Source of the DNA: Imbricaverruca yamaguchii
Lineage: Eukaryota; Arthropoda; Thecostraca; Neoverrucidae
Assembly: GCA_034440575.1 (NCBI GenBank)
Contig: JAOTOL010001476.1
Location: 275,501 to 339,500, forward strand
DNA length: 64,000 bases
Direction: 5' to 3'
The notes beneath the pieces are model-generated. The model did no database searches, had not been told where the DNA came from, and saw only the letters and a program-made list of their open reading frames with translations. Below, piece after piece: positions 36,101-47,254 of this stretch. A program made the position numbers and the translations under genes. Positions within the stretch are counted from its first letter, which is position 1, and each line of letters opens with the position of its first letter.

Positions 36101-39100
36101 CTAATCTAAAACTCATCCAATGCTGGATGGAGCCGCTAGACAACCCCCGCAGATTCTTGCGCTAGTGGTCATGGGCCCGAAGATGACGTCGCTTCGCTTC
36201 AGCTTCGTCACCAGCAGTAATGTTAAGAATAACCCAGCTTACTACTCGGCTGACGCCTGACAGCACAGCCGTCGCCCGAAGTCGCGTGTTCAGGTCGCTG
36301 CCGGAAATTCGGCCGAGTCTCGGAAGCGCACCGTTCCTCCCCTGCCCCACCGAACACCACACAGAGCAGACGAAGACGACTGCGGCGTCAGTCGGCGGCC
36401 GTCTCTCACACCTGGGCCGGCTTCAGCAGCCAGTAGACGTCCGCGACGGCACCGATGTCGCCGTGAAGAAGCGCTCTCAAGACTACATGAACGTGTGCTC
36501 ACCCTCGACCGAATTGGAGTCCTGGTCTTTATCGGACAGGTGACCTCTCTCGTGACCATCTGGGCGACCAATCAGGTCTCGCCCCAGCTCATGACCATCT
36601 GGGCGACCAATCAGGTCTCGCCCCAGCTCATGACCATCTGGGCGACCAATCAGGTCTCGCCCCTGGTCGTGACCATCTGGGCGACCAATCAGGTCTCGCC
36701 CCTGGTCGTGACCATCTGGGCGACCAATCAGGTCTCGCCCCAGCTCATGACCATCTGGGCGACCAATCAGATCTCGCCCCAGCTCATGACCATCTGGGCG
36801 ACCAATCAGGTCTCGCCCCTGGTCGTGACCATCTGGGCGACCAATCAGGTCTCGTCCCAGCTCATGACCATCTGGACGACCAATCAGATCTCGCCCCAGC
36901 TCATGACCATCTGGACGACCAATCAGGTCTGGCCCCTGGTCGTGACCATCTGGGCGACCAATCAGGTCTCGCCCCAGCTCATGACCATCTGGGCGACCAA
37001 TCAGATCTCGCCCCAGCTCATGACCATCTGGGCGACCAATCAGGTCTGGCCCCTGGTCGTGACCATCTGGGCGACCAATCAGGTCTGGCCCCTGGACGTG
37101 ACCATGAGGACGTCCGGTGAGAGAGTGCATCATGGCCATCCCTGAATGACCTTTGATCAGGACGGATAGAACGTTGGCGTGGCCGACATCCGCCGGCTTC
37201 AGGTCTTCCTCCTCCGTCTGGGGACAGAACAACTGTCGTCAATGGTAAAAATAGACTGTTATTGGACTGGTTTTTAACACCCAGAAAAACATCCTCTCCA
37301 GTAGAGTATCCTCCATTTTTTTATCATTACAAGTTACACCTGAACCAACACACAAGTCACACCTGACCCGGCAGGCAGACAAGTTACACCTGAACCAACA
37401 CACAAGTCACACCTGACCAAACAGACAAGCTGCACCTTACCCAATAGCCAAGCTAGACCTGACCTAACAGACAAGTTACACCTGACCCAACAGACAAGCT
37501 AGACCTGACCTAACAGACAAGTTATACCTGACCCAACAGACAAGCTAGACCTGACCTAACAGACAAGTTATACCTGACCCAACAGACAAGCTAGACCTGA
37601 CCTAACAGACAAGTTATACCTGACCCAACAGACAAGCTAGACCTGACCTAACAGACAAGTTATACCTGACCCAACAGACAAGTTACACCTGACCCAACAG
37701 ACAAGCTAGACCTGACCCAACAGACAAGCTAGACCTGACCTAACAGACAAGGTACACCTGACCTAACAGACAAGTTATACCTGACCCAACAGACAAGCTA
37801 GACCTGACCTAACAGACAAGTTATACCTGACCCAACAGACAAGCTAGACCTGACCTAACAGACAAGTTATACCTGACCCAACAGACAAGTTATACCTGAC
37901 CCAACAGACAAGTTATACCTGACCCAACAGACAAGCTAGACCTGACCTAACAGACAAGCTAGACCTGACCTAACAGACAAGTTATACCTGACCCGGCAGA
38001 CATGTTACACCTGACCCGGCAGACATGTTACACCTAACCCAACAGACAAGCTATACCTGACCCAACAGACAAGCTACACCTGACCCAACAGACAAGCTAC
38101 ACCTGGACCAGCAAGCAAGTTACACCTGATCCAACAAACAGGCTACACCTGACCCGGCACATTATCTGGCTACAGGCCATCTCAGGTCATGTCACGCGCT
38201 CTTGCCCCGGGCAGAACAAGCCCTGGTGGCCATGCTAACCTCAGGAGGTCACGGCCAAAATTGCGCCAGATCCGGTAGCTACTGATGACCTCGATCAGGG
38301 TCAATTAAATATTCATAACCCACGATAACCTCACACGACCCCGACCAGGGTCGGAATGGTATTCAACCGTGATGGCAGATGATCTTGGTTTGATTTGGAC
38401 TACTTCTGATGACGCATCCACATAACGCCATGCCACAAGGTGACAATATCATATAATGGCAAAGGACCCCATGGTAGCATCCGCCCACGGCACGCCCTGG
38501 TGAAATTCCATTCAGATGCAGATCGGTACTGGCAGCGCGGTCAGCGCAAGGAGACCGGTCAACGGGTTAGTCGACAAGAGCACGAATAGCTTTTCCTATC
38601 ATATAAGGATATGAGCATACATGCCTACTGTCCTAATGTCGGGCTGTAAGACTGCAATGGATGTATCAGACTCAATCAAGTTTCAATCAGACTACTGACT
38701 GAAACTTGGCACTTGAACTTTCATAGCTTCCCAAGTTAAGCGAAGCAGAGAACAGCTGAATGTGAAGTTAGCTAGACACTGCCTAATATATTGTGAAACT
38801 ACTTTAACAATATTTACTTTGCTTTGAAAACGCAATATAACTGAGCATGTAGAAAGTATGAGCATGTGGGCAAGAGCAATGACATGCATAATGATATCAC
38901 TGGCCACAAACTAGAGCAATACCGAGTAGCACCACTGACAGACCACCAACTAAAGGAATACGGAGTAGCATCACTGCCTCCAACTACAGGAATACCGAGT
39001 AACATCACTAATAAACCAGCAACTAGAGGAATACGGAGTAGCACCACTGATATACCTTCAACTACAGGAATACCGAGTAACATCACCGATAAACCAGTAG

Positions 39101-42073
39101 GTATAGGAATACGGAGTAACACCACTGATATACCTCCAACTACAGGAATACCGAGTAACATCACTGATAAACCAGCAGCTAGAGGAATACGAGCAACACA
39201 CCCCAACAAACATAACCAGCAACTAGAGAATGCGGAGTAACATCACTGATATACCTCAAACTACAGGAATACCGAGCAACATCACTGATAAACCAGCAGC
39301 TAGAGGAATACGGAGTAACATCACTGATATACCTCCAACTACAGGAATACCGAGCAACATCACTGGTAGACCAGCAACTAGAGGAATACGGAGCAACATC
39401 ACTGATATACCTCCAACTACAGGAATACCGAGTAACATCACTGATAAACCAGCAACTAGAGGAATACGGAGTAACATCACTGATATACCTCCAACTACAG
39501 GAATACCGAGCAACATCACTGATAGACCACGAACTAGAGAAAAAGAGCTGAGTTTGAGCTCAGCAGCACGTGTCACCACTGTTTACTTTGGCAGTCAGGG
39601 CGCGTTCAATGCCGTCCAGTCGGGACTGGATATCCTCCGTCAGCAGGCCCCCAGCCGCCAGAGCCGACTGTAGGGTCTGCGGGACAGAGGTCACCGTCAG
39701 AGGGCAGGCAGACCGCTGCGGCACAGAGGTCACCATCAGAGGGCAGGCAAACCGCCAACTGTGGAGACTGAAGCACAGAGGTCACCGTCAGAGGGCAGGC
39801 AGACCGCCAACTGTGGAGACTGAAGCACAGAGGTCACCGTCAGAGGGCAGGCAGACCGCTGCGGCACAGAGGTCACCGTCAGAGGGCAGGCAGACCGCTG
39901 CGGCACAGAGGTCACCATCAGAGGGCAGACAGACCGCCGACTGTGGAAACTGAGGCACAGAGGTCACCATCAGAGGGCAGGCAGACCGCCGACTGTAGGG
40001 TCTGCGGGACAGAGGTCACCATCAGAGGGCAGGCAGACCGCTGCGGCACAGAGGTCACCGTCAGAGGGCAGGCAAACCGCCGACTGTGGAGACTGAAGCA
40101 CAGAGGTCACCGTCAGAGGGCAGGCAGACCGCTGCGGCACAGAGGTCACCGTCAGAGGGCAGACAGACCGCCGACTGTGGAAACTGAGGCACAGAGGTCA
40201 CCATCAGAGGGCAGGCAGACCGCTGTGGTATGGAGGTCACCGGCAAAGGAGAGACAGACCGCCGACTGTGGAAACTGTGACACCGAGGTCACCGTCAAAG
40301 GAGAGACAGAGCGCCAACTGTAGGGTCTGCGGCACAGAGGTCACCGTCAGAGGGCAGGCGGACCGCTGTGGTATGGAGGTCACCGGCAAAGGAGAGACAG
40401 ACCGCCGACTGTGGGAACTGTGACAATGAGGTCACCGTCAAAGGAGAGACAGAGCGCCAACTGTAGGGTCTGCGGCACAGAGGTCACCGTCAGAGGGCAG
40501 GCGGACCGCTGTGGTGTGGAGGTCACCGTCAAAGGAGACACAGAGCGCCGGCTGTGGAAGCTGTGACACCGAGGTCACCGTCAAAGGATAGGCATTCTTC
40601 AGACTGTAAAGTCTATGGCACAGAGGTTATCGGCATATGTTAGACAGACCGCTGACTGAAGTATCTATGGCACAGATGTCGCCGTCAGAGGGCAGACAGA
40701 TCGCTAACTGTAGAACCTGTGGCACAGAGGTCACCACCAGAGGGCGCAGCCATCAACTATCAGACACCCATCATTCATTTTTGGCCACCTCTGAGTAAAG
40801 GGCGCCAGGCATTGCATTGATCATTTCTCGTCCTGACTGTCATAATTCAGGCATATGATTATGCAACCTTCATCAGCTATCTGCCGTCATGATTCACGTC
40901 ATCACATGGATATCGTCAGCCCGGTGCTTAGGATCGATTTCGAGTTTGGAGAATCCGAGACGGTCTTAACCATTGACGACCACACCAACAGATGTATAAC
41001 GCCACAAAGATCACGTTAATCGGGGGTAAGTATTTTTGTCCTATGAATTATTATTGAAGCTATGAATTTGACCTTTCGGACTAGTATCATGAAATGATTA
41101 AGTTGAATTTATTTAGTTGTTTTTCCAAATTATTATTTTTTGTCTTATGAAGTGTATATTATTTTCTCCATTTTGGATCATGTAGTCTCGCTCCGGTCTC
41201 GCTCCGGTCTCACACCGATTGGTAACGGGCGAAGAGTACAGACAGATGGGAATCGACCCTTCTACTTCTAGGTGGCCGTGGATCTCACCTTCTGGCGGGC
41301 GTCGAGGTAGTTGGCCTCACGCTGCAGTCGGCTGATCATCTGGCGCTGCAGGTCACTCACTGACCTCAGGTCGGCCACATTTCTCGCCTAAGAGCAAATG
41401 TGCGGTCACATGATATGTCACGCACTAGAGGCGGGTCTAGGGACCGGAGGGACGCCACCTTTCCATGGGGGGGGTACATATCCTCACTGCCCCTCGTATC
41501 TCTCTGGCACGCTCACATGAACAGGACAAGCTGCGAGGGGACCTAGGTCAGAAGCAGAAGCTGCAGGGGTAGCTGCAGTTAGAAGCAGACGATTAGGTGG
41601 CAGGCCGACTGAACAGCTGTGCTTTTTTTCATTTACTCGCCAACAAGGTCCTGATAAAGAGGATTATCTTACTGGGGCCGACCCAAAAACTATCTGGAAT
41701 AGAGAACGCTTTCGGCGCACGAAGCGCGCCAAAATTTTTTAGTTTTCCGTGGCCTCTGCAATGGGACAATGCACTCAAACGTGTTTGATGCCTTACTAAG
41801 GCTTGTCCCTTAGAAGGGATGCATGGCACCCCTGTCCCTCGCTGGCGACGGCCCTGACGTCACCTGACCGAGCGGGCTGGAGGCCGGCGTGTAGAGCAGC
41901 ACCATGAACACGATGCTGCTCATCGTCAGGCTGATGACGCTGACGAACAGCGTCACCGCCTGCAGCGCCGTCTGCCAGCTGCCGATCAAAGCTCGCCTTC
42001 GTCGCCGTCCCACAGGTGGCACTAGCTGCTGTGTGTCGGGCGTGCAGCGGTCGTCGGCCACCTGCAGCTTCAT
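33067..42073 (-). CDS. Unrecognised type II membrane protein with coiled coil, multi-exon
   Basis: Exons: 42073-41864, 41387-41289, 39676-39587, 37217-37151, 36482-36410 and a sixth from 33110, whose end is unresolved because it runs into an array. Phases match throughout: exon 5 must use donor GCCCAGGT|GTGAGA, and exon 6 the acceptor GCAGGCAG|C. The ATG at 42073 follows an in-frame stop. Residues 1-37 are cytosolic-like with RRRRR, 38-62 form one hydrophobic span (VTLFVSVISLTMSSIVFMVL), and 71-133 look like a coiled coil (SDLQRQMISRLQREANYL; SRLDGIERALTAK). Then comes LKPADVGHANVLSVLIKVLR and ADVYWLLKPAQ. The five-Arg run before the span suggests N-in topology. I do not recognise the family. 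Each intron from the second on is packed with a different minisatellite. It may continue into the exons at 27.2 and 25.8 kb. Confidence 0.68.
34030..34115. repeat. Short copies of the CTGAAGGAACCCTGTG repeat
   Basis: Three units related to the array at 35.06-35.36 kb: CTGTACCTCACTGAAGGAAC and CCTGTGCA. This shows the repeat is spread through the 34-35.4 kb interval. Confidence 0.8.
35050..35365. repeat. ~33-bp tandem repeat (ACTGAAGGAACCCTGTGTAC)
   Basis: About eight diverged units. Blocks flanking it (34850-35040 and 35355-35510: CACTTGCCGATT...GATTTACGCTG...CTTCAAGACGCT) are themselves duplicates of each other, a larger duplication of about 0.5 kb. Confidence 0.82.
35790..35935. repeat. 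~27-bp minisatellite
   Basis: Five or six copies of GGTCACTGATCAGCGGTCAG plus TGCCCGT-like ends. Confidence 0.9.
36410..36482 (-). CDS. Membrane-protein exon 5
   Basis: 73 nt. Acceptor TTCATGTAG|TC; donor GGT|GTGAGA, or two bases earlier at CAG|GTGTGA. Encodes LRALLHGDIGAVADVYWLLK and PAQ. The later donor makes the phase agree with exon 6. Confidence 0.62.
36540..37118. repeat. 39-bp minisatellite with a CCAAT core in every unit
   Basis: About 15 copies of a 39-bp unit, CTGGGCGACCAATCAGGTCT plus CGCCCCAGCTCATGACCAT. It fills the intron between membrane-protein exons 4 and 5, within about 35 nt of the donor and 60 nt of the acceptor. Confidence 0.96.
37151..37217 (-). CDS. Membrane-protein exon 4
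   Basis: 67 nt, 22 codons plus one base. Acceptor TGTCCCCAG|ACG, donor AAAG|GTCATT. Encodes TEEEDLKPADVGHANVLSVL and IK. The 39-bp array starts about 35 nt past the donor. Confidence 0.65.
37330..38155. repeat. 22-bp minisatellite
   Basis: About 37 copies of ACCTGACCCAACAGACAAGC plus TA, with TTA and TAACA variants. Located in the intron upstream of membrane-protein exon 4. Confidence 0.96.
38155..38920. other. Unique segment of membrane-protein intron 3
   Basis: No exon seen; lies between the 22-bp and the 39-bp arrays. Confidence 0.45.
38920..39540. repeat. 39-bp minisatellite with alternating two-type units
   Basis: About 15 units of 39 bp. GATAAACCAGCAACTAGAGG types alternate with GATATACCTCCAACTACAGG types, both starting AATACNGAGTAACATCACT. 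It ends about 45 nt from the donor of membrane-protein exon 3. Confidence 0.95.
39587..39676 (-). CDS. Membrane-protein exon 3: coiled coil
   Basis: 90 nt, 30 codons, phase 0. Acceptor GTCCCGCAG|ACC and donor AAA|GTAAAC. Encodes TLQSALAAGGLLTEDIQSRL and DGIERALTAK. Its acceptor and first exon bases recur inside the array that fills the preceding intron. Confidence 0.75.
39690..40745. repeat. Minisatellite whose units copy the exon 3 splice acceptor
   Basis: About 20 units of roughly 40-65 bp with ACAGAGGTCACCGTCAGAGG plus GCAGGCAGACCGC. Several (near 39,988-40,012, 40,315-40,335, 40,455-40,475) also contain GACTGTAGGGTCTGCGG: on the minus strand the acceptor CCGCAG|ACCCTACAGTC of exon 3 plus its first 12 or so exon bases. 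Confidence 0.93.
41195..41280 (-). mobile_element. SINE fragment
   Basis: CACACCGATTGGTAACGGGC, GAAGAGTA and GGGAATCGACCC match the body and B-box end of the tRNA-derived SINE seen intact at 11.4 and 62.86 kb. Confidence 0.6.
41289..41387 (-). CDS. Membrane-protein exon 2: coiled coil
   Basis: 99 nt, 33 codons, phase 0. Acceptor TTGCTCTTAG|GCG and donor AAG|GTGAGA. Encodes VADLRSVSDLQRQMISRLQR, a clear heptad pattern. Confidence 0.75.
41864..42073 (-). CDS. Membrane-protein exon 1: start and transmembrane segment
   Basis: 210 nt, 70 codons, ending ASSPLGQ before GTGACG. The ATG lies two bases after a CGACAG|G acceptor-like string, so an extra upstream exon is possible, but an in-frame TGA precedes it. 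Confidence 0.72.
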
Positions 42074-42234
42074 CCTGTCGGAGCCGGCAGGGCGGTGGCC
42101 GGTGAGTCATGGCCGCGTCACGGGGCGACGCCGATACGACCAACACGTACGGCCGACAGCGCCCTGTCGGTTCTCACGTCTGGCCGTCCGACGCCATTGG
42201 CGCCCTGCCGTTCTGACCGAATGCGCTTCTCTAG

Positions 42235-42372
42235 GAGGTGAGCTTAGGACTCGTCATAGGCCACTCAGGACATTTCCCAATCCCGCGACCCACCGGCGGA
42301 ACAGTGTGGGCGGCCTCGCTAGCCGTTAATGTGCATGCAGTGCGTCGTGACCCACGCAATAAACAACAAATA
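42235..42372 (+). mobile_element. SINE 3' part (same family as 63.2-63.4 kb)
   Basis: CCACTCAGGACATTTCCCAATCCCGCGACCCACCGG... then AACAGTGTGGGCGGC and TAGCCGTTAATGTGCATGCA match the minus-strand element at 63,228-63,405. The tRNA head is lost. Confidence 0.7.
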
Positions 42373-42699
42373 AAGGACTGCCGTGGGCCAAGGGAATCAC
42401 GGGCCTAAAACTCAATTAACAAACGAAGAATTAGGAGACACAAGAAGCGCGTAGTGGAGACGACTTCCAGGAACACCATTTCCTCATAGGGGCGCCACTG
42501 ACAGAGAAAATGTCAACGGTTACGCTGTGTACTCGAGTGCCTTTGGGAGGCACCATTTGTACTCAGAGGGGAGGTTTCGCATACAATTGCGAGGGACCAG
42601 GGGTGCTTCGAGTACCTTTGAAAGGCGAAGCACCGCTAGTATCTCGCCCTTCAAAGGTCCCTGGTTCATCGACACGTCTCAGGGTATTTCCACTGCTTG

Positions 42700-43142
42700 T
42701 TAGTTTGCCAGTATTTGCCAATGCTTGGCAGAGTTAGTCAGTGCTTCTCAATGCTTGTTAGTTTTTTTGGCAGTGCTTGTCAGTGTCTGTCAGTGCTCGC
42801 CAGTGATAATCAGTGTTTCTCAGTGTTGATCAATGTTTGTCAGTGTTTGCCAGTGTCTGGCAATGTTTGTTAGTGCTTGTCAATGTTTGGCAGTTTGTCA
42901 ATGTTTGGCAGTGTTTCTCAGTGTTTATCAGTCTTTGTCAATGTTTGGCAGTGTTTGTCAATGTTTGTCAGTGCTTGTCAATGTTTGGCAGTGTTTCTCA
43001 GTGTCCATCAGTGTTTGCCAATGTTTGGGAGTGGTTGTCAAAGTTTGTCAGTGCTTGCCAATGTTTGGCAGTGTTTCTCAGTGTTCATCAATGTTTGCCA
43101 ATGTTTGGGAGTGTTTGTCAGTACCCGTCAGTGTTCGGCAGC
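42700..43142. repeat. 11-12-bp degenerate minisatellite (GTCAGTGTTTG)
   Basis: About 38 units such as CAGTGTTTGTCAATGTTTGG; T/G-rich on the plus strand, with CAATG and CAGTG variants. Confidence 0.93.
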
Positions 43143-43744
43143 ACGGACGAATTATTGTTTCCAAAATTGAAGGATGGGTCAAATAGGGACACGGAATATG
43201 GACCAAAAAGTGAGACTCAATCAACGAAGTGAAGCACACTTGGCGTCAAGCAACTTGCTAGTACAAAATCGGATTATTCAGAGATAAAGTGGCGTGGTCT
43301 CCCCAAAAGAGACGTCCAATGCCATGCATTACTGTTCTGTGGGATCTGTCAAGAGGAAATCTTGAATGTCGTGCAATCGGTGATCACGTTCCTATATAGC
43401 TGAATACCATCAGATTCCAGTGCTTAAGAAGATACCGCAGCATGCACAAGAAAGAGCAGTCACGTACGTTTGCCAAGTATGATGATATAGCGTTATAGCG
43501 ATGACACGGCGATGGTACCTACCTGATGTGATATAGCGTGTCTATGACCAGTCCCTGTTGCACACAATTTCTCTCGTCCCATAAAAAAAAACAAAGCAGA
43601 AATTATAAAACCGGACAAAATCACGCGAAATATGGATGTAGGCGAATCCACACTCAGGTAGTGTCATCTACGAAAGCTACCAATTACCCGCGCCTATGAT
43701 AAACACTGTGCTGCCGTTGTGAGAACGGTCATCCACCACCGTAC

Positions 43745-44802
43745 CCACCTGATCCCACCTGATCAGTAGGGCGTGCCTCGATGTCCGGCCGTGTACCTCT
43801 GTACCTCTGTACCTCTGTGTGGAGCCCGTCCTGGGGTCCACCACAGTACCCACCTGATCAGTAGGGCGTGCCTCGATGTCCGGCCGAGTACCTCTGTACC
43901 TCTGTACCTCTATACCTCTGCACACTCTGTGTGGGGATCGTCCTGGGGTCCACCACAGTACCCACCTGATCAGTAGGGCGTGCCTCGATGTCCGGCCGTG
44001 TACCTCTGTACCTCTGTACCTCTGTACACTCTGTGTGGAGCCTGTCCCGGGGTCCACCACAGTACCCACCTGATCAGTAGGGCGTGCCTCGATGTCCGGC
44101 CGTGTACCTCTGTACCTCTGTACCTCTGCACACTCTGTGTGGAGCCTGTCCCGGGGTCCACCACAGTACCCACCTGATCAGTAGGGCGTGCCTCGATGTC
44201 CGGCCGTGTACCTCTGTACCTCTGCACACTCTGTGTGGAGCCTGTCCCGAGGTCCACCACAGTACCCACCTGATCAGTAGGGCGTGCCTCGATGTCCGGC
44301 CGTGTACCTCTGTACCTCTGTACACTCTGTGTGGAGCCTGTCCCGGGGTCCACCACAGTACCCACCTGATCAGTAGGGCGTGCCTCGATGTCCGGCCGTG
44401 TACCTCTGTACCTCTGCACACTCTGTGTGGAGCTGCGCGGGTCCACCACAGTACCCACGCTGATCGGTGTGTGGAGGCCTGTCCTGGGGTTACCCACTGT
44501 ACCTCTGCACACTCTGGTGGGGGGGTCCACCACAGTACCCACCTGATCAGTAGGGCGTGCCTCGATGTCCGGCCGTGTACCTCTGTACCTCTGCACACTC
44601 TGTGTGGAGCCTGTCCCGGGGTCCACCACAGTACCCACCTGATCAGTAGGGCGTGCCTCGATGTCCGGCCGTGTACCTCTGTACCTCTGCACACTCTGTG
44701 TGGAGCCTGTCCCGGGGTCCACCACAGTACCCACCTGATCAGTAGGGTGTGCCTTCGATGTCCGGCCGTGCACCTCTGTACCTCTGCACACTCTGTGTAG
44801 AG
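43745..44802. repeat. ~95-113-bp minisatellite carrying donor-like GTGGGT sites
   Basis: About ten units with CACTCTGTGTGGAGCCTGTC, GGGGTCCACCACAGTACCCA and GCCTCGATGTCCGGCCGTGT plus a variable number of CCTCTGTA octamers. On the minus strand each unit reads CTACTGATCAG|GTGGGTACTG, a plausible 5' splice site. Confidence 0.94.
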
Positions 44803-44904
44803 GCCTTCCCGGCGCACGGCCTGCTATCGCAGCTCCACAGCGCCAATCGCTCGTCATGTCAACACGGTGCCGATAGCGTGTGCTACGGCAGCCCGATAGC
44901 AGAC

Positions 44905-46400
44905 GAGGCCCAGTATAGGCGGCCCAGTATAGACGGCCCGTGTCCGTCCCGGTATAGGCGGCCCGTACCCGGCCCAGCATAGGCGGCCCGTGTCCGGCCC
45001 GTGTCCGGCCCAGTATAGGCGGCCCAGTATAGACGGCCCAGTATAGGCGGCCCAGTATAGACGGCCCAGTATAGGCGGCCCAGTATGTGCGGCCCAGTAT
45101 AGACGGCCCAGTATAGGCGGCCCAGTATAGACGGCCCAGTATAGGCGGCCCAGTATAGACGGCCCAGTATAGGCGGCCCAGTATAGACGGCCCAGTATAG
45201 GCGGCCCAGTATAGACGGCCCAGTATAGACGGCCCAGTATAGGCGGCCCGTGTCCGGCCCAGTATAGGCGGCCCAGTATAGGCGGCCCGTGTCCGGCCCG
45301 TGTCCGGCCCAGTATAGGCGGCCCAGTATAGGCGGCCCAGTATAGGCGGCCCAGTATCCGGCCCAGTATAGGCGGCCCGTGTCCGGCCCGTGTCCGGCCC
45401 AGTATAGGCGGCCCAGTATAGGCGGCCCAGTATAGACGGCCCAGTATAGGCGGCCCAGTATAGGCGGCCCAGTATAGGCGGCCCAGTATAGACGGCCCAG
45501 TATAGGCGGCCCGTGTCCGGCCCAGTATAGGCGGCCCAGTATAGGCGGCCCAGTATAGACGGCCCAGTATAGGCGGCCCAGTATAGACGGCCCAGTATAG
45601 GCGGCCCAGTATAGACGGCCCAGTATAGGCGGCCCAGTATAGACGGCCCAGTATAGGCGGCCCGTGTCCGGCCCAGCATAGGCCGGCCCAGTATCCGGCC
45701 CGGCCCAGTATAGGCGGCCCAGTATGGACGGCCCAGCATAGGCGGCCCAGTATAGACGGCCCAGTATAGACGGTCCAGTATAGGCGGCCCATGTCCGGCC
45801 CGTGTCCGGCCCAGTATAGGCGGCCCAGTATAGACGGCCCAGTATAGGCGGCCCAGTATAGGCGGCCCAGTATAGGCGGCCCAGTATAGACGGCCCAGTA
45901 TAGGCGGCCCAGTATAGCGGCCCGTGTCCGGCCTAGTACCCGGCCCAGTATCCAGTATAGGCGGCCCAGTATAGGCGGCCCAGTATAGGCGGCCCAGTAT
46001 AGGCGGCCCAGTATAGGCGGCCCAGTATAGGCGGCCCGTGTCCGGCCCAGTATAGGCGGCCCAGTATAGACGGCCCGTGTGCGGCCCAGCATAGGCGGCC
46101 CAGTATAGGCGGCCCGTGTCCGGCCCGTGTCCGGCCCGTGTCCGGCCCAGTATAGACGGCCCACTATAGGCGGCCCAGTATAGGCGGCCCGTGTCCGGCC
46201 CAGTGTCCGGCCCAGTATAGGCGGCCCGTGTCCGGCCCGTGCCCAGTATAGGGGCCAATACGGCCCAGTATAGGCGGCCCAGTATAGGCGGCCCAGTATA
46301 GACGGCCCAGTATAGGCGGCCCAGTATAGGCGGCCCAGTATAGGCGGCCCAGTATAGACGGCCCAGTATAGGCGGTCCAGTGTAGGCGGCCCGTACCCGG
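44905..46400. repeat. 14-bp minisatellite (GGCGGCCCAGTATA)
   Basis: About 100 copies of GG/GA-CGGCCCAGTATA interspersed with CCGTGTCCGG variants. It gives an 859-codon open frame on the minus strand that is purely a consequence of the repeat. Confidence 0.97.
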
Positions 46401-46404
46401 CCCA

Positions 46405-47250
46405 TCCGTGCCCGGCCCAGCACAGGCGGCCCTACTGGCCGCTCTGCCCCGCCAGTAGGGTTGTCCTTAGCTATAGGGTCCTTAGCTATAGTTACTTTTT
46501 GTTTAATTTTCCATATCCCACCCTTAAAATGTGTTCCTTCGCTGGTCAAATAGATGGGAGTAAAATATTGTACGGATTAATCCATATTTAGTGGTGCACC
46601 GAGGTCTAGTTATGGAATTATGGTCTGGTCATCTTGAAGTGTTTAGATCATTGTGGCCGTATGCAAAGTGTTGGCATTCGTATACCCTCCGAATGGGAGT
46701 ATTAGGCGTTAAGAGGATTATGTACCGGACTGGATACATCATGGACTAACTCCACTCAATACTGTCCGATCAGTGTATATTTTTGGCCATCCGATAGCTG
46801 TCGACGTGCTGCGACAACTCGGAGGAGGTACGAAAGTTGGTCCTCGTCCCAGGTGGGTAGTCTGCTGTTCTCTTGAATGATGAGTGTCACACCATGACAT
46901 GGGACATCATCGCAGTTACATAATCTACTGTATTGGGATTGGGGATATGGACGTGTAGCCGTGAGTCGTCTCATTCTGTCACTCTCGTCAACTTTCAGCT
47001 GCTGAACTGTAACGACGCGACGAAACGTCTCCTTGAGGCGCCAGCGAATACAGGTCCAACAGAGGCGACTCCTTTCTTTTACGTGTATTTCCGTGCAACT
47101 TCACTTTGATACAAACGCATGCTGAAATAGAAATGTATAGAGATGCCATAACGCCTTCACTTGGCTCCGACGTCAATCTCAACGAAACACATAGCGACTA
47201 TCAAGACGCGTGACCGTAGTTCAGGTTCGATGAAGCGATCCATTCGTGAG
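46405..47250. other. Unique sequence between arrays
   Basis: No exon with splice sites found. Confidence 0.4.
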
Positions 47251-47254
47251 CGCG

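Larger units (their letters stand above)
33115..36405. other. Intron 5 of the membrane-protein gene
   Basis: Mostly unique sequence with the CTGAAGGAACCCTG repeats and a 27-bp array. Contains an internal duplication: 33,935-34,030 resembles 34,985-35,070 (GCAATAGGGCTTCAGAAGTG CCACA) and 34,860-34,960 resembles 35,370-35,480. Confidence 0.45.

Noticed and set aside
36162..36362. 66-codon minus-strand frame (SDLNTRLRATAV...VILNITAGDE)
   Set aside because: Reads smoothly but has no splice sites or recognised family, and overlaps GC-rich intron sequence.
43970..46549. 859-codon open frame on the minus strand
   Set aside because: Entirely the 14-bp repeat (14 is not a multiple of 3, so all three frames encode the same cycling peptide AYTGPPILGRLYWA). 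No gene signals.
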